A stretch of 64,000 nucleotides of DNA from Gerris lacustris. Lineage: Eukaryota > Arthropoda > Insecta > Hemiptera > Gerridae. This document shows, piece after piece, positions 46,300 to 58,139 of the stretch; position 1 is the stretch's first letter; the number at the start of each line of letters is the position of its first letter. The DNA lies in contig OX578276.1 of assembly GCA_951217055.1 (NCBI GenBank), forward strand, positions 120,040,979-120,104,978, given 5' to 3'. The position numbers were made by a program, and so were the translations under genes. The notes beneath the pieces are model-generated. The model ran no database searches, was not told the DNA's origin, and saw only the letters and a program-made list of their open reading frames with translations.

Positions 46300-46900
46300 C
46301 TTTATTTAAGGTAGAACCTATGGTATGACAAAACGTCATAGGACCAAAGTTGTAGATTTTTTAAAATCAGTTACCGCTGGTGTACTCTGCTTTTCGATAC
46401 GACTTTCCGTTTAGCCGCAATAAGCCTCTAAAAAACGTTTAAGTTGTGTCCACCATCTCAGCTGATTTTATAAGGGGGCCAATTTCCGACTAAACGCAAA
46501 AAAACGCGAGTCTCTGAGTGGTCTAGTAGTGCCCAACATTTTGATTAGCGAGTCAGTGGGCCCCCACCATAACCAACATTTTTTGGGTTACCCAATTTTT
46601 TTTATAAAATTGTTAACAACTTTGGTTCTGCTAAATATTTTTCAATGAAACCAAGCCTACAACATGCACAACATGTTTGCACTCACCTCTGAAACAAAAT
46701 TAATCGATTTCGTTTCACCAGTTTTGCGGCTATAAAGTCGTACTGGTGGTGACAGACATGCATACACGTAAACAGTTAAGGTCGATTTTGGTTTTCGGAA
46801 TGGATGAAATGAAAAAGTATCCAACATTTTTTTCAATTCTGACCAATGTACGCAGATGAAACTTTAATTTCATATATGTATAGATAATAGGAGGCAGAAG
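46300..46900 (+). repeat. LINE-derived-looking fragment
   Basis: Lines such as TAACCAACATTTTTTGGGTT, AATCGATTTCGTTTCACCAG, CGGCTATAAAGTCGTACTGG and GACAGACATGCATACACGTA resemble non-coding 3' parts of insect LINEs. No open frame is present. Confidence 0.4.
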
Positions 46901-47493
46901 GCATTGATTTTTAGTTTTTATAACAGACTAGACCACATATCTGGGTTAATTTCCCGTACCGGATCCCCTAGTTTGCTGTTCATCCAGCATCGTCATGAAA
47001 ATGGGTAGCAGCTTACGCTAAGTGGCAACTAACTAGAGAAACAGCAGAGAAAGTTAAGATAGGAAATACTCTTGCTTCTTCTGTAACCTTGTAAAAGTGA
47101 ATGCCGAATACAGCTGATAGAGCGGCACACTAAGCCCGTGTCATCCAATATATATATATATAATATATAGTTGTATAAGCTCTCTGGCAGGCCTAGTCCC
47201 TACACGGGCTGTTGTGTCATAGAGATAGTTAATTAGTTACTATTTTACATTGTTATTAATAAAAATGCTTCTAGATGGTAGAATTAAACTATGGTAAGAG
47301 AAATCTGGTAGAGAACAGCGAAATAACGGCCTACATTTAATGTGTCATGAAATTGCCTGGAAGGGTTTGAATGATGAAGTCACGTTTATGAGGTCGCGCA
47401 ACAAAAACTTGCCTGTTTCTAATATTAATGAATGATGATAATAACTGATAATTAATAATTAAATAAATATATCATGCACCTTCAGTGGAAGTA
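46901..47493. other. Spacer, no gene seen
   Basis: No supportable gene or repeat. Confidence 0.4.
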
Positions 47494-48024
47494 AGAAATA
47501 GTCTGCCAATTAGTGGCACATAGGTTCTTCACGTCATGTTTATTTAATTCCCCGCCACACACGTCTCTCGTTTTTAAAACTATCGAAATTGCTTGTTATT
47601 TTTACATGAATTACAGTATCAATTTAGTCAAATTTAAAGAGCACAGGTGGTTGCAAGTAATCTGTGGCTATCTGCGGATCTACTTTCGATAAACCATCCA
47701 AATTTCATAAAAATCAGATGATTACTTTTGAAGAAATAGATTTAAATAAATGTATGTTTGTGGAAGAGGAACAAAGGGCTGTTATTGGGACCAACAGTGG
47801 GCTAATTATGACCTACTATTTAAATTTCATTAAAATCGGGGGTAGTTTTTAAGATATGTTGGTTCACAAAAAATTGAGCGACAGACCGACACGGAACTAA
47901 AAATGTTCCCTGATGTCTGAAACGGATTTCTGCCTTAGAATTTTTGAAACCGGAGACATAAAAAATGTTCGTTCTTCAGAAATATCACATAGCTTCCCGT
48001 ACCTTCGGTAAGCTCGGAAGCAAA
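47494..48024 (+). repeat. Dispersed repeat family A, near full-length copy
   Basis: From GTCTGCCAATTAGTGGCACA (47,501) through GGCTATCTGCGGATCTACTT, AATGTATGTTTGTGGAAGAG, GGGACCAACAGTGGGCTAAT, AAATGTTCCCTGATGTCTGA and TGTTCGTTCTTCAGAA to the terminal hairpin GCTTCCCGTACC...CGGAAGC (47,993-48,022). A 62-codon ORF inside it is a repeat by-product. Confidence 0.8.
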
Positions 48025-49299
48025 ATATTGAAAGTAGCGTCTCAACAATGCATCTACTTCTAGGCTATAAGCTCGAGACTTATTAGACTTTTAGACCTCA
48101 TGAATTTTAACTAACTTATCGATCAATATTTCCCATAAATGTGAAGAGGTTGGTCTTCTGACCCTGGTTTTTCGGTGACCCACCTAAGTCATCAGCATCT
48201 TCAGGAATAAAAGTCACCCGTAAAAAACTTCTAATTTATTATTAGTTTATTTAGAAGGACAACATTAAACATTTCACCACTATAACTTTTGACATTATTT
48301 CATTCACTTCTCTGGGCAATATGTTCATAATAATAATGAAAAACTTCGCTTGAGTTGACTAATAATAACGCATCATATTAAACCATGTTAAAATGCCTGA
48401 AAAAGTACCGATTTATAATAAATATTTCATATATGTTTAGTTTTAAGAACATCAAATAATTCAGAAATGTATAGGAAAAGCAAGGTTACTTTTCACCCTT
48501 TCTCAGTGACTATGTAGATGTAGACTTTAGATAGAGGGAGTAAGTATTTTTGAAATAAACAATTTTGATTCAAATTTGAGTAGGGAGTCAAACATTGGAT
48601 TACAATTATAATTACAGCGTACATGAATATAATTAAAATTACAGTTTACACGAATAAACCTACTGTTGAATACAAAAACACCCTTTAAAACGTAATATTT
48701 TATATGATAATCTAAATCAAGAAAGGTATGGATGTCACTTTTTTAAAGGTTATAGAAGAAGCAAGAGTGTTTTCTTATCTTCACTTTCTCGGCTGTTTCT
48801 CAATGGCTTTCACTTCTTACCCGACGTTAAATTACATTAAACCTGCATACCAGATTATAAGAAAAAAAATGAATTGCATCACCAAGCGTAAGAAAATAAA
48901 ATAGAAGCAGAAATATCTATCAACGATGGAAAAGTACCAGCCACTTAATAAATAAACATAATAAACGTGACCTAATCATTAATAGAGAGAGAGAAAAAAT
49001 GCAAAATATTTCAATAGAATTCGATAGTTCCGTTTTTCTGCTGATTAGATAATATAAGAACCCCTTGTTCACCTTTCTAATTTGATAAATAATCAAGAGG
49101 TATCCCTGCTATTGTTATCCTGTATATATTTATCAAATTAAATTACAAAAACAAAAACTTTTTATCTTCTTTTATATGGTTTAAAATCTTGTGGTCTTAT
49201 TTTTTAATGTGAGTAGTTTCTTTTACTTTTACATATCTATCAACACAACTTTAGGATTTCAAGTGACAGTGAATCGGGTACTCGATGTGATTATCATCA
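48025..49299. other. AT-rich spacer, no gene seen
   Basis: No supportable gene or repeat. Confidence 0.4.
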
Positions 49300-49410
49300 G
49301 CGTGAAAAATGTCTCACCTCTGTGTGATTCGAACTCATACCAAATATGTCGGTATTTGGACCTATGAGTAGTGAGTACGCTAACCTTTTTATCCCCATAC
49401 CCCCTAATCT
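49300..49410 (-). repeat. Possible tRNA-derived fragment
   Basis: On the minus strand AAGGTTAGCGTACTCAC lies about 60 bp before GAGTTCGAATCACAC. These have the spacing and wording of degenerate A and B boxes. It is not a foldable tRNA and has no shared tail with the main SINE-like family. Confidence 0.35.
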
Positions 49411-49739
49411 AATTTATTTAAAAAAAATTAAATTTGCTATTAACAGCAAAAAAAAATAATCGTAACAGCTTAATATCTTGAAATACACCGTTTGGATAGA
49501 TTTATATGTAAAGTAAAAATTTAATTTACCCATAATAATAGTAAATTTCTTTAAAGCAAAATCCAATTTACCTACATGTCACTTAAAATAACTCTCAGAC
49601 TATAGATTCAAGATTTGACTGGTTTTTGACAGCATTAAATGATTTTTTTATAATAGCAAATTTTATTTAAATAAAAATATATGTATAAATATATTTATAT
49701 AAATATAATGTATAAATATAAATATATATGTATAACTAT
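49411..49739. other. AT-rich spacer, no gene seen
   Basis: AT-rich with a short TATAAATA-type run near 49,685-49,745. Confidence 0.4.
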
Positions 49740-50062
49740 ATAAATATATCATGAACAAGGTATTTTTAGAAAACGGTTCCAGCGATTTTGATTTAGAAAT
49801 TCTAAAATGTAGTCAATTTTAATAAAAACCTAACCATATAAATCGTCCATATAAAATCGCTTTAAACGCGGATAGAGAGAGCCTTACCTTCTGAAAGGAG
49901 TTATTTTTACGGTAAATTTTGATAAACTGTTCAATAATAATTAAATGTAACCACAATGTATCGAAACAGCTAGTAAATGGAGAATGTACCAACTAATTAT
50001 GTACTTGTATATGAGAAAGTATAGAACGAGTCATATCGGACATATTTTTACTAAATATAACT
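49740..50062 (+). repeat. Dispersed repeat family B, 3' part
   Basis: AAACGGTTCCAGCGATTTTG, ATTCTAAAATGTAGTCAATT, TAAACGCGGATAGAGAGAGC, AGTTATTTTTACGGTAAATT and TGTATATGAGAAAGTATAG follow the order of 51,890-52,160. The B-box word present in the 51,594 copy is destroyed here. Confidence 0.7.
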
Positions 50063-50076
50063 AATTTTCAGTCAAT

Positions 50077-50475
50077 TAGTGTGGCACATAGCTTCCTCGC
50101 GTACTTTAATGATGTTATGCCTTCTTTTATTCCCTATAAGTCCCTCCTTTTTTAAATTTGTCAAATATGTTTTGGGGTCTTTTACACACATCAATTTAGC
50201 ATTTATAATGAGCGCAGTTAGTTAAAATTATTGTGGGACCATCTGTGGGCTATATTTGACAAACCATCCAAATATCTAAAAATTGGACGATTAATTTTTA
50301 AGATATATGTCGGTTCACAAACATTGAAACACGGACAGCCACGGGACCAAAAATGTTCCCTGATGTCTAATAAGGATTTCTGTCTTGAAATTTTTGAAAT
50401 CGGAGATATAATAAATGTTCGTTTGCCTCAGAATAATCACGTAGCTTCTGTTACCTCCAGTAAGCTCGAAAGCAA
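50077..50475 (+). repeat. Dispersed repeat family A, shortened copy
   Basis: TCAATTAGTGTGGCACATAG begins the copy and a diverged terminal hairpin (GCTTCTG...CGAAAGC) ends it at about 50,473. AAATGTTCCCTGATGTC lies at about 50,352. The central CATGTTTGTGCGCATG block is deleted. An 89-codon ORF inside is a by-product. Confidence 0.75.
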
Positions 50476-51551
50476 TAACAAATCTGTAATTTATATTTAA
50501 AAATATCTCAAAGTGCTCAAGCCCCTAGATACAAATGAAGCTTCATAGAAGACTGTATAGAAAATGTGCAAGAATGAGAAGATTTAGAATGAGAATGAAA
50601 GATAAAGGAACTAAAGAAAGTATTATTATAGTATATAGGGCAGTGGCAAGGTCATGGGCAAAAGGAACTTAAAATGAAAGGTACAGTGTAAAAGGAGAGT
50701 TGGAAATTTTCTTATGGATTTAGGACTGAAGGGATTACAAGGCGCTACACATCGTCCATGAGAGGTCAATGTATGTAGGTTTTTATTTTATGGGTTGTGA
50801 ATATGGTTTGTCAATGGGTAGCTTGTTGATTGTTATAGGTATAGTGCTGGCCGTTTGAGTAGTCTGAGTACACGTTTGAGTATGAGTAGTCTTCTCTATA
50901 GTCATTTTGTTGCGGTCATGTAATAGTTCAGATGTAATTTAGGAACTACAATGGATTGAGCGATCCAAAACCAGTTGAGAACTATTGATAAACATTTTAT
51001 CATTATCGATACCAAAAACTATTGCTGCAATGCAGTCGGTATTTTCCTAGATACCTTATTTAAATTAATTATTGTTTAAATTCCATCTTTAGGTTTCTTT
51101 TGTACTTTTTGTTTTAAAAGAAAAAGTAATTTAAGTTATATTTTAAGCATTCATATTCTATGTTTAGATACTGCAAAACAACAACTAAATAGATAATAGA
51201 TTAATATATATATTTATGGCGACACAAAACTTAGTTATGAATTTACAATGAATCTGGGGTCATTCTTTTTTGGAATAGGTTATTACGAAGAAGGGATAAA
51301 AATTTTAATCACATAATTCTTGGTTGCTTGAGGCGCTTTTGCGACTGGGATAATGGGTAGAAATTATGGGGGTCTTTGATCCTATTTTTGGCACAACTGT
51401 ATCTGTTATTATACTATTAAACTAAAAATCAAAACAATTTCGCGTAACTTATAATCGGTTTACAACGATTATCATACTCCTCTTAAGTAATAAAAATATG
51501 ATTTTAGAAGTTTTCCCTCTAATATTTTGAGTGAAAAAGTATTATTTAAAT
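50476..51551. other. Spacer, no gene seen
   Basis: A purine-rich stretch at about 50,520-50,760. No gene or repeat that I can support. Confidence 0.4.
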
Positions 51552-52469
51552 CAGCGGTTCTCAACCTTTCTCAACCCACGCACCCCTTTTTTACTTTCTC
51601 ATATTAAGAGAAAGTATTGTGATAGCGCGAAAATTCGATTATGAGATTTTGATGGATTTACACGTTTTGAGGTCCCCTGAGTCCAAAAAAGTGGTTTTTA
51701 AAAAATGTCTGTCTGTCTGTCGTCTGTGCAGACGCCTGGAGCCTAAACTACTGGGCCGATTTCGACGAAATTTTGCATGCATGTTCAGAAAAATCATACC
51801 CCGAGGCTAACTCGAGAAATGAATTTTAGCTATAATTTTGGGGGCGCTACCCCCCAAAAACTCTGAAAAAAAAAAATTTCTCGAAAACGGTTCCGACGAT
51901 TTTGATTAAAAAATTCTAAAATGTAGTCCATTTGAATACGAATCCAACGATATAAGCCGTTTTCCCGGGAAAACTCTAGTTCCTGAGAAATTAGCTTAAA
52001 ACGCGGATGGAGAGGGCCCGGGTTCGATTCCCCGCCCAGGAGAAGTTATTTTTATGATAAATTTTGATGAAATGTTTAATAATATTTAAATGTACATTTG
52101 AAAACTAATAAATGGAAACACTGGGCTAAGTTATATGAACTCGTATATGAGAAAGTTTGTCTGAGTTGTCTCGGACCGATTTTTGTATAATTATCTGTGG
52201 GTACCCCCTATAAACAACCCCTTATTTTTATAAATACTTTTATATTAAATGATGTGTTGATTAACTACCGCTAATATTGCTACATCACAGAAACAGCTGT
52301 AAATAGGTAATTTTAATCCAAACAAGATTTTTTTATTGACATTTTACTAAAAAGTTTTTATTTATTAGACAGAAAAGTAAACAAAAAACCTTTTTTTAAT
52401 TCACTGTGTACCCCAACACATTTTCGCGTACCCCCAAGGGGTACGCGTACCACAGGTTGAGAACCACTG
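51552..52469. mobile_element. hAT-like MITE carrying a family B copy
   Basis: The ends are CAGCGGTTCTCAACC and, reversed, CAGTGGTTCTCAACC, a terminus known from hAT-type elements across animals. The subterminal sequence GTACGCGTACC and CCCCAAGGGGTACGCGTACC near the right end is palindromic. The flanks (ATTTAAAT left, AATTTTAA right) are not a perfect 8-bp duplication. Its middle is family B. Confidence 0.75.
51594..52165 (+). repeat. Dispersed repeat family B, best copy
   Basis: It starts with the palindrome ACTTTCTC...GAGAAAGT. It then runs through AAATTCGATTATGAGATTTT, a short GTCT run, GCAGACGCCTGGAGCC, GGGCCGATTTCGACGAAATT, ACGGTTCCGACGATTTTGAT, CTAGTTCCTGAGAAATTAGC and GGGTTCGATTCCCCGCC (52,020-52,036). 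That last line contains a perfect pol III B-box word GGTTCGATTCC. It ends near GTATATGAGAAAGT, which is complementary to the head. Confidence 0.75.
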
Positions 52470-53084
52470 AATTTTAAATTATCAATCATTGATGATTATC
52501 TTGAGGGAATAGCCTGTCATCTTAATATGAACCTTCTTTATATCAATTATGCAAGAACATTCAACATTTTAATTATTATTACACAAATATTTGATAAAAC
52601 GAGAAAAAAATAGAATGTCGTGTTTTTTTTTTATTTATATTTATTAAATTTGGCTAATATCACGTAAACTCAGCATCAAGAAGAAACATGCTCTGCATAT
52701 TAATAAAGATTAAATTGAATTGACCGACTTGTACTTGTTTCCTTACCTTGTTATAATTTGCAAAATCAAAGATATTTATCTAGTCCATAAACGTTGTTTG
52801 ATTAATTGATTTACAGTAATATGAAACAAAATAGCTCCACAATTTATATTCATTAAATGTGATAATTGCTTTCTGGAATCGAAATGCCGCAAACAAAATC
52901 CAGAGTTAATATCATTGGTATAATCGAGTAGTATACCGACGACGATGCAGCACGAAATTTTTTGTTATTGCTAAGCTAAGGCAACCACATTTATTCCAAT
53001 AAAAATAAATGTTTATTTAATTTGTTGGTCTTTAAATAGATATAATAACTTATCTACGTAGATATCTAAATTAATTTACTTAAT
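52470..53084. other. AT-rich spacer, no gene seen
   Basis: No supportable gene or repeat. Confidence 0.4.
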
Positions 53085-53345
53085 TTTACTTTAAATCAAA
53101 TTATAATTATTATTAACTACGGGAAACAGACAGAGAAAAATACATTCCAGAATTCCAGCGCTGGGATTTGAACCACAGGCCTCTACATGGTTAGAGCGCT
53201 ATACTGGAAATATAGAGGCCTGTGGTTCAAATCCCAGCGCTGGAGTGTATTTTTCTCTGTCTGTTTCCCATAGTTAATAATAATTATAATTTGATTTAAA
53301 TTAAAATTTAATCTTTCCGTAGTATGAATACTACCAAAATCGTAA
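53085..53345. mobile_element. Head-to-head pair of SINE-like copies forming a long palindrome
   Basis: The left arm 53,085-53,185 is the reverse complement of about 53,213-53,311, with few mismatches and a 27-bp spacer. Each arm runs from the tRNA-like core (GGTTCAAATCCCAGCGCTGG in the right arm) through TTTTTCTCTGTCTGTTTCCC to the family tail. The minus copy is cut near GAGGCC, and the plus copy keeps more of the core from GGTTAGAGCGC on. Confidence 0.85.
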
Positions 53346-53394
53346 ATTATGAATTTCTAATTGAATTGTACTAGGTACAGGTACTAATTGGGTC

Positions 53395-53574
53395 CTTTAT
53401 AATTATAAGCGTTATTTCTCGGTCTAGTTCTATGTCATTAATGTTGACTTCTCAGATTTGTGGAAAATTGAAAGCTTAAATTCGGGATAAGGTATCATTA
53501 ACGTCAGAGAAAATCATTCTCCTGCGTAGCTTAGTTGGTTAGAGCGCTATACTGGAATTATAGAGGCCTGTGGT
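53395..53574 (+). mobile_element. SINE-like copy 3, 5' half (interrupted)
   Basis: TTTCTCGGTCTAGTTCTATG and AAAATCATTCTCCTGCGTAG lead into the tRNA-like core with A box TAGCTTAGTTGGTTAGAGCG. The core breaks off after GAGGCCTGTGGT at 53,574, where a hAT-like element begins, and resumes at 56,218. Confidence 0.85.
53567..53574. repeat. 8-bp target duplication of the 2.6-kb hAT-like element (left)
   Basis: CCTGTGGT, repeated exactly at 56,218-56,225. Removing one copy and the element restores the SINE-like core seen at 53,213. Confidence 0.93.
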
Positions 53575-56217
53575 CAGTGGCGATCCTAGGGGGGGGGCAG
53601 GGGGGGCTATAGCCCCCCCTGGGAGAAAATTAGCCCCCCTGGAAGAAAATTAGACCCCGAGCCCCCGAAAGAAAATTAGCCCACCTTTAAAGTTGTTTTT
53701 AAGATTTTTTTTTTATTATTATTATTTTTAGCCTCCGAAGTAGTATCCGAAGTACTGATTAGCCTCCGAGCCGAAGGCGAGGACAGGCTATGGATAAACG
53801 AGGCAGAAATGTTTCCTTTGCTGCCTTGTTACGCTGTTGCATACAATATTTTATCTACGGGCGGCAGAAAAATGAAACTGCTAAAATACTATCTTTATTA
53901 ATATAAAATAAAAAAATAGTTAATTACTATGTGTCATATTAATAAGATAACATAAGTATTAACTAAAATTAATGTTGATAAAGAAATCAAATATGAAGCT
54001 TGGGAATAATAACAATTGTGAATAGCAAACTGAAGCTATAACAACAAAATACAAAACACACGTTCATAACACACATAACTTCTGAATGAATAATGCACGT
54101 AATATAAAATATTTATTTATATTTTTACTAACAAATTACTAAAAGTATTAAAGATATATTCTTCTGCTTAAAAAAAAAGAAGTAACTAGGATAAATCAAG
54201 AAAAGTATCTAGTCTAATCTACAATGACTTCAGCAATAATATGGATGTTGGATGTTTACATAAAGCTGCATTGTGGCCAGTGACTCCGCTATTTTTTTAA
54301 ATTAAAGATCTACTATTCATTGAACTTATTTATCAGAATTAACAAATATAAACAAATTATTTAAATCGTATATATATTAAATTTTACGTATTAAACTATA
54401 ATATACAATGTTATAAGATGGAGATAATAGTATAAACTGTTATTGCCAACATCATAACAATAAAAATTTTGCTGCCTAGGCATCAACATTTTTTTCATTT
54501 TACCGCCTAGGCAGTAAAGTCAAATTTCTCTGCCCGAAATCAGTTCAATAATGCCTCATATTGCTGTCGCAAGTTAATAAAATAATTTAATGATGTTTTT
54601 GTAGTTTTAAGTTTATATTTTCACGGGAAGAAGTTAAAAATTAAATATGCGCATGCGCAAGTCGCAAAAATGTGGTAAACTCAAAAATTTATATTTTAAG
54701 TTTCGAGTAGGTATCAAATGAAAGGTGCTGAATCGTAAGGTACAAATATATATTTGTTTTTTTTTTTAAATTTTGCATTCCTTATTGGTTAAATAAATCA
54801 TATTATACCCAAACAAAATCCCCCAACCACTATAAAACGGCTGGTCCTAAAATTTTGAAATAATTCATGGTTACACCTTATTGTGGGACAATGAAAATTC
54901 CGGGAGTGCATCCCCAATTTTCAAAATTTGAAAATTTTGTGCACGAAAATATGAAGTGCGCCCAATTATTTTTTTAAATTTTGAGTTGGGTATCAAATGA
55001 ATGCTGCTAAGGAGTAGGATACAAATGTATGTATATATACTTTTTTAAATTTTGCATATCTTATTTTTTAAATAAGTCAAAATATTTGGGTATACATATC
55101 CTTCCCCCAACCACTATATAACGCTTGGTCCAAAAATTTCGAAATAATTTATGGTTTTATACCTTATGGCGGGGCGATGAAAATTTCCGAAAAAATGTAA
55201 TTTATCTTGTCGTTATTACCGATAAAAAACATTGTGACCCCCGGGGGATCGAACCAGGGACCCTTGAGGTCAGAGAAAAAATATACAACGGCAAAAATTA
55301 ATTATATAACGGGTATGCTTAATCATCTACAAAACCCTAGAAAGTACTTGGACGCAAGTACTTCCCCTAGATTTTTTAACTTAACTTTTTATTTATTTTT
55401 TTTATTTTAGGGACAATTATGGAAGGTTATGGTTAGTTAAGGTTATGGTTAGTTTAGGTTAAGGTTAGAATTTTTTTTAATTCTATCATTGCCACATTAA
55501 ACGTGAAACTTTGCGTATATATAAAAAGAAAAAATAAATAAAATATAATTCTGATTATACCGAGATGCGACAACCGGAATCGTTTTTGTAGAGAGATACT
55601 GTAAAAAAGACAAATTCTGTAAAAAGGAACAGTTAAAAAAAATTAAGTAAATCGGACAATACGAAATAGTGCAGTTGCAGTTTTACCAATTATGTTTGAA
55701 AACTTAATCTAAAGTTTTTCTTTATCAAATTTAAACTTTATCCAAATTTTTGCTAGGGCCCCCACTTTCGTCGGGGGACTACAATAGCTCGACCTCCTTC
55801 CCAAAATTCAATGTCCCATTTTGGACTAAACTTTATATTATGGCCATCCTAAGAAAACAGGTTTTTCACAACTATTGAATAAATGACACAGTTTATTATA
55901 GATGTGAGGTAATATTGCATAATTGCTATTTCCTGATCTATTTAATCTTCCATGATTAGGTGCACACCTTATATTTTACAATTACTATTTTTAAGTTTGT
56001 ATTAAAATTTCTTCGTTGGTCAGAGCACTCTAACGGAAATATAGAATTAAACTCAAATTTCCCCTCAAAGAAGCCGCACCTCAAAAACGCTGTTTTGAGA
56101 GGTCATATTTTATAAACATACAAATGAGTTCTTCCAGGTATATTAAAATGTATACTACACCCGCAAAACATGGGGGGCTTTAGCCCCCCCAGAACTTTCG
56201 ACCCAGGATCGCCACTG
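53575..56217. mobile_element. hAT-like non-autonomous element, 2,643 bp, inserted in a SINE-like copy
   Basis: The inverted ends CAGTGGCGATCCT are followed by GC-rich subterminal runs (TAGCCCCCC and GGGGGG on both sides). The flanking 8-bp duplication CCTGTGGT is perfect. The left end has tandem GAAAATTAGCCCCCC-type lines. The interior has no transposase frame. It holds a piece of the modular 12.7-kb repeat (53,730-53,870) and a two-unit tandem duplication (54,690-55,200). A 67-codon ORF at 55,207-55,410 has no recognisable domain; a B-box-like word GGTTCGATCCC lies on the minus strand near 55,246. Confidence 0.92.
54690..55200 (+). repeat. Tandem duplication, unit about 283 bp, inside the hAT-like element
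   Basis: GGTATCAAATGAA occurs at about 54,710 and 54,989. AAATTTTGCAT occurs at about 54,768 and 55,052. CCCCCAACCACTATA occurs at about 54,821 and 55,104. GAAATAATT-ATGGTT occurs at about 54,858 and 55,140. Confidence 0.8.
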
Positions 56218-56362
56218 CCTGTGGTTCAAATCCCAGCGCTGGAGTGAATTTTTCTCTGTCTGTTTCCCGTAGTTAATAATAATTACAATTTGATTTAAAT
56301 TAAAATTTAATCTTTCCGTAGTATGAATACTACCAAAATCGTAAATTATGAATTTTTAATTT
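56218..56362 (+). mobile_element. SINE-like copy 3, 3' half
   Basis: Begins with the second CCTGTGGT and continues TTCAAATCCCAGCGCTGG, then the tail TTTTTCTCTGTCTGTTTCCC, AATTTGATTTAAATTAAA and TTTCCGTAGTATGAATACTA. The tail is nearly identical to that of the copy ending at 53,345. Confidence 0.88.
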
Positions 56363-57949
56363 TACTTTTATTTCTAAATGTAAAATTAAGCCCGTAGCCA
56401 AGGGCCTAAGGGCTTGTGATACATAAAAAAAATACACGAATGTGATCAAGGTCAACATTTTTAGTATCTTAGCTGATTTATGTTTTCATTTATTTCAGGT
56501 AAAGGTTATATTGATTTTCAGTACAATTTTCTCAGCCAATGGTTTATTATTTTTATTTAGCACTGATTTACATTTCTTCAAGGTAATCATGTCTAAGTTT
56601 TATATAACTTTTTAATAGTTTAATAGTTTGAGGAAAACGTGTCATTTTGCTAAATCTCTTCCAACTGATTTACTATAGTAATTCAATAACACACTATTTA
56701 CGATATTGTAAACATGATTGTTCAGGTAAAAACTAATATTAATGATATTTGTTCTTTGCTAAAAATATTCTATTATTATACAGTGACATAATAATAATGC
56801 ATACACATAGTTTTGTACCATGATTTTAAATTAAATTTAAATTAATCATAGTAAATCAAATAACATAAAAAAAATATAAAGCTTATTTTTGATCATTAAG
56901 GAAACCAGAAAATTAAAACTTTCAACATTCCAACAGATTAATCTAATATAAGAAACAAATTTTTAAAAAATATTTAAGTCTTGACTTGCCATTGAAATAA
57001 AATTATTTCGTGCCTTCTTATTAACTCTATAACTTCTTCAGGTGAAAAATAAAAAATAAAAATATCAGTGTTATGTAACTATTGTTGACTAGGATATATT
57101 TATTAAAATTTAATAAAAAAAGTAGATAAGAGAAAATAAAAAAAACAAAAAATGGAGAGTGGTCAGTGGTCATCCTTAAAACAAAATATTGCCTACTGAC
57201 GAAGATTTCATAGAGTGAATATATAACTCATGTAGGAAATAAAGCCTCAAAAAACCAAGAGTAGGAGGGTGAATAAATGGAAGTATATATGTATTTGAAG
57301 AATCGAATAAAGTAAAAAGTGTCCCTTATCGTCAAGTATCCATTATCACTTGTTACAAAAATAGTTACAATATTTGTCATCGACTAAATAAGCTTTATTA
57401 GTTTGATGCTATTCATTCGTCTTATATGAAAACAAAAGGATATAAATGACAAATATACAGAAGCTATAATTAGTAATTTTAATTCCTATAATAACCATTA
57501 CACATAATACACAGTAGTACACATAATGGTATTCGATAAGATAAGAAATGCAGCTGGCAAAAGTAAAACACTAAACATTTAATGACTTCATTATGATTCC
57601 ATAATAGGTGCAGATTAAATACAGATGAAACTTATCGCTTCCAATGTAAAATAGAACAATAAACAGATATTAGACGAGTGCAGGAGTTAGTTAGAAATAT
57701 TATTTTTAGCAACAATTAATGTCGATAAGAATTTTATTGTTCTCTACATAGCCTGCTTAGTTAGTTAATGTTCGAAAAGATTAACTGTCAATAACAAGTA
57801 TTGCCCAGTAAAAAAGTGTATAATATATAACACATAAAGTGAATTTCAGTTAATATAAATAGGCACATAATAGGAAAAACATTACTGATCAGTATCGGCC
57901 ACCTTATTTGGTCAAAATAAATCGAAGACAATTTTCTAATGAATCGCTG
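56363..57949. other. AT-rich spacer, no gene seen
   Basis: No supportable gene or repeat. Confidence 0.4.
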
Positions 57950-58090
57950 ACAGTTTTACACTAAAAGACGTTCGTCTCGGTCGCGCGCGATAGCGACGTT
58001 TTTAATGTGACGCCGAATACCGAAATGTACGAGTATAGTGCAAAATGCGAGAGCTTTCACTCACAGAAACGTCGTCCAGTGTGATATAAT
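57950..58090. repeat. CG-rich patch, possible small MITE
   Basis: ACACTAAAAGACGTTCGTCT on the left and, reversed, ACACTGGACGACGTTTCT on the right could be decayed inverted ends. Between them lie TCGGTCGCGCGCGATAGCGA and further CpGs. Alternatively this is a small CpG-rich regulatory patch. Confidence 0.35.
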
Positions 58091-58139
58091 AACGCTCTTA
58101 AAGTTAATCAAATACTAATATAATTTATATTTTAAAATT

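Noticed and set aside
55425..55470. Interstitial telomere repeats of the TTAGG type
   Set aside because: GGTTAGTTTAGGTTAAGGTTAG is irregular in spacing and wording, covers fewer than 50 bp and sits inside a hAT-like element. (The quoted stretch is read as separate words GGTTAGTTTAGG and TTAAGGTTAG.)
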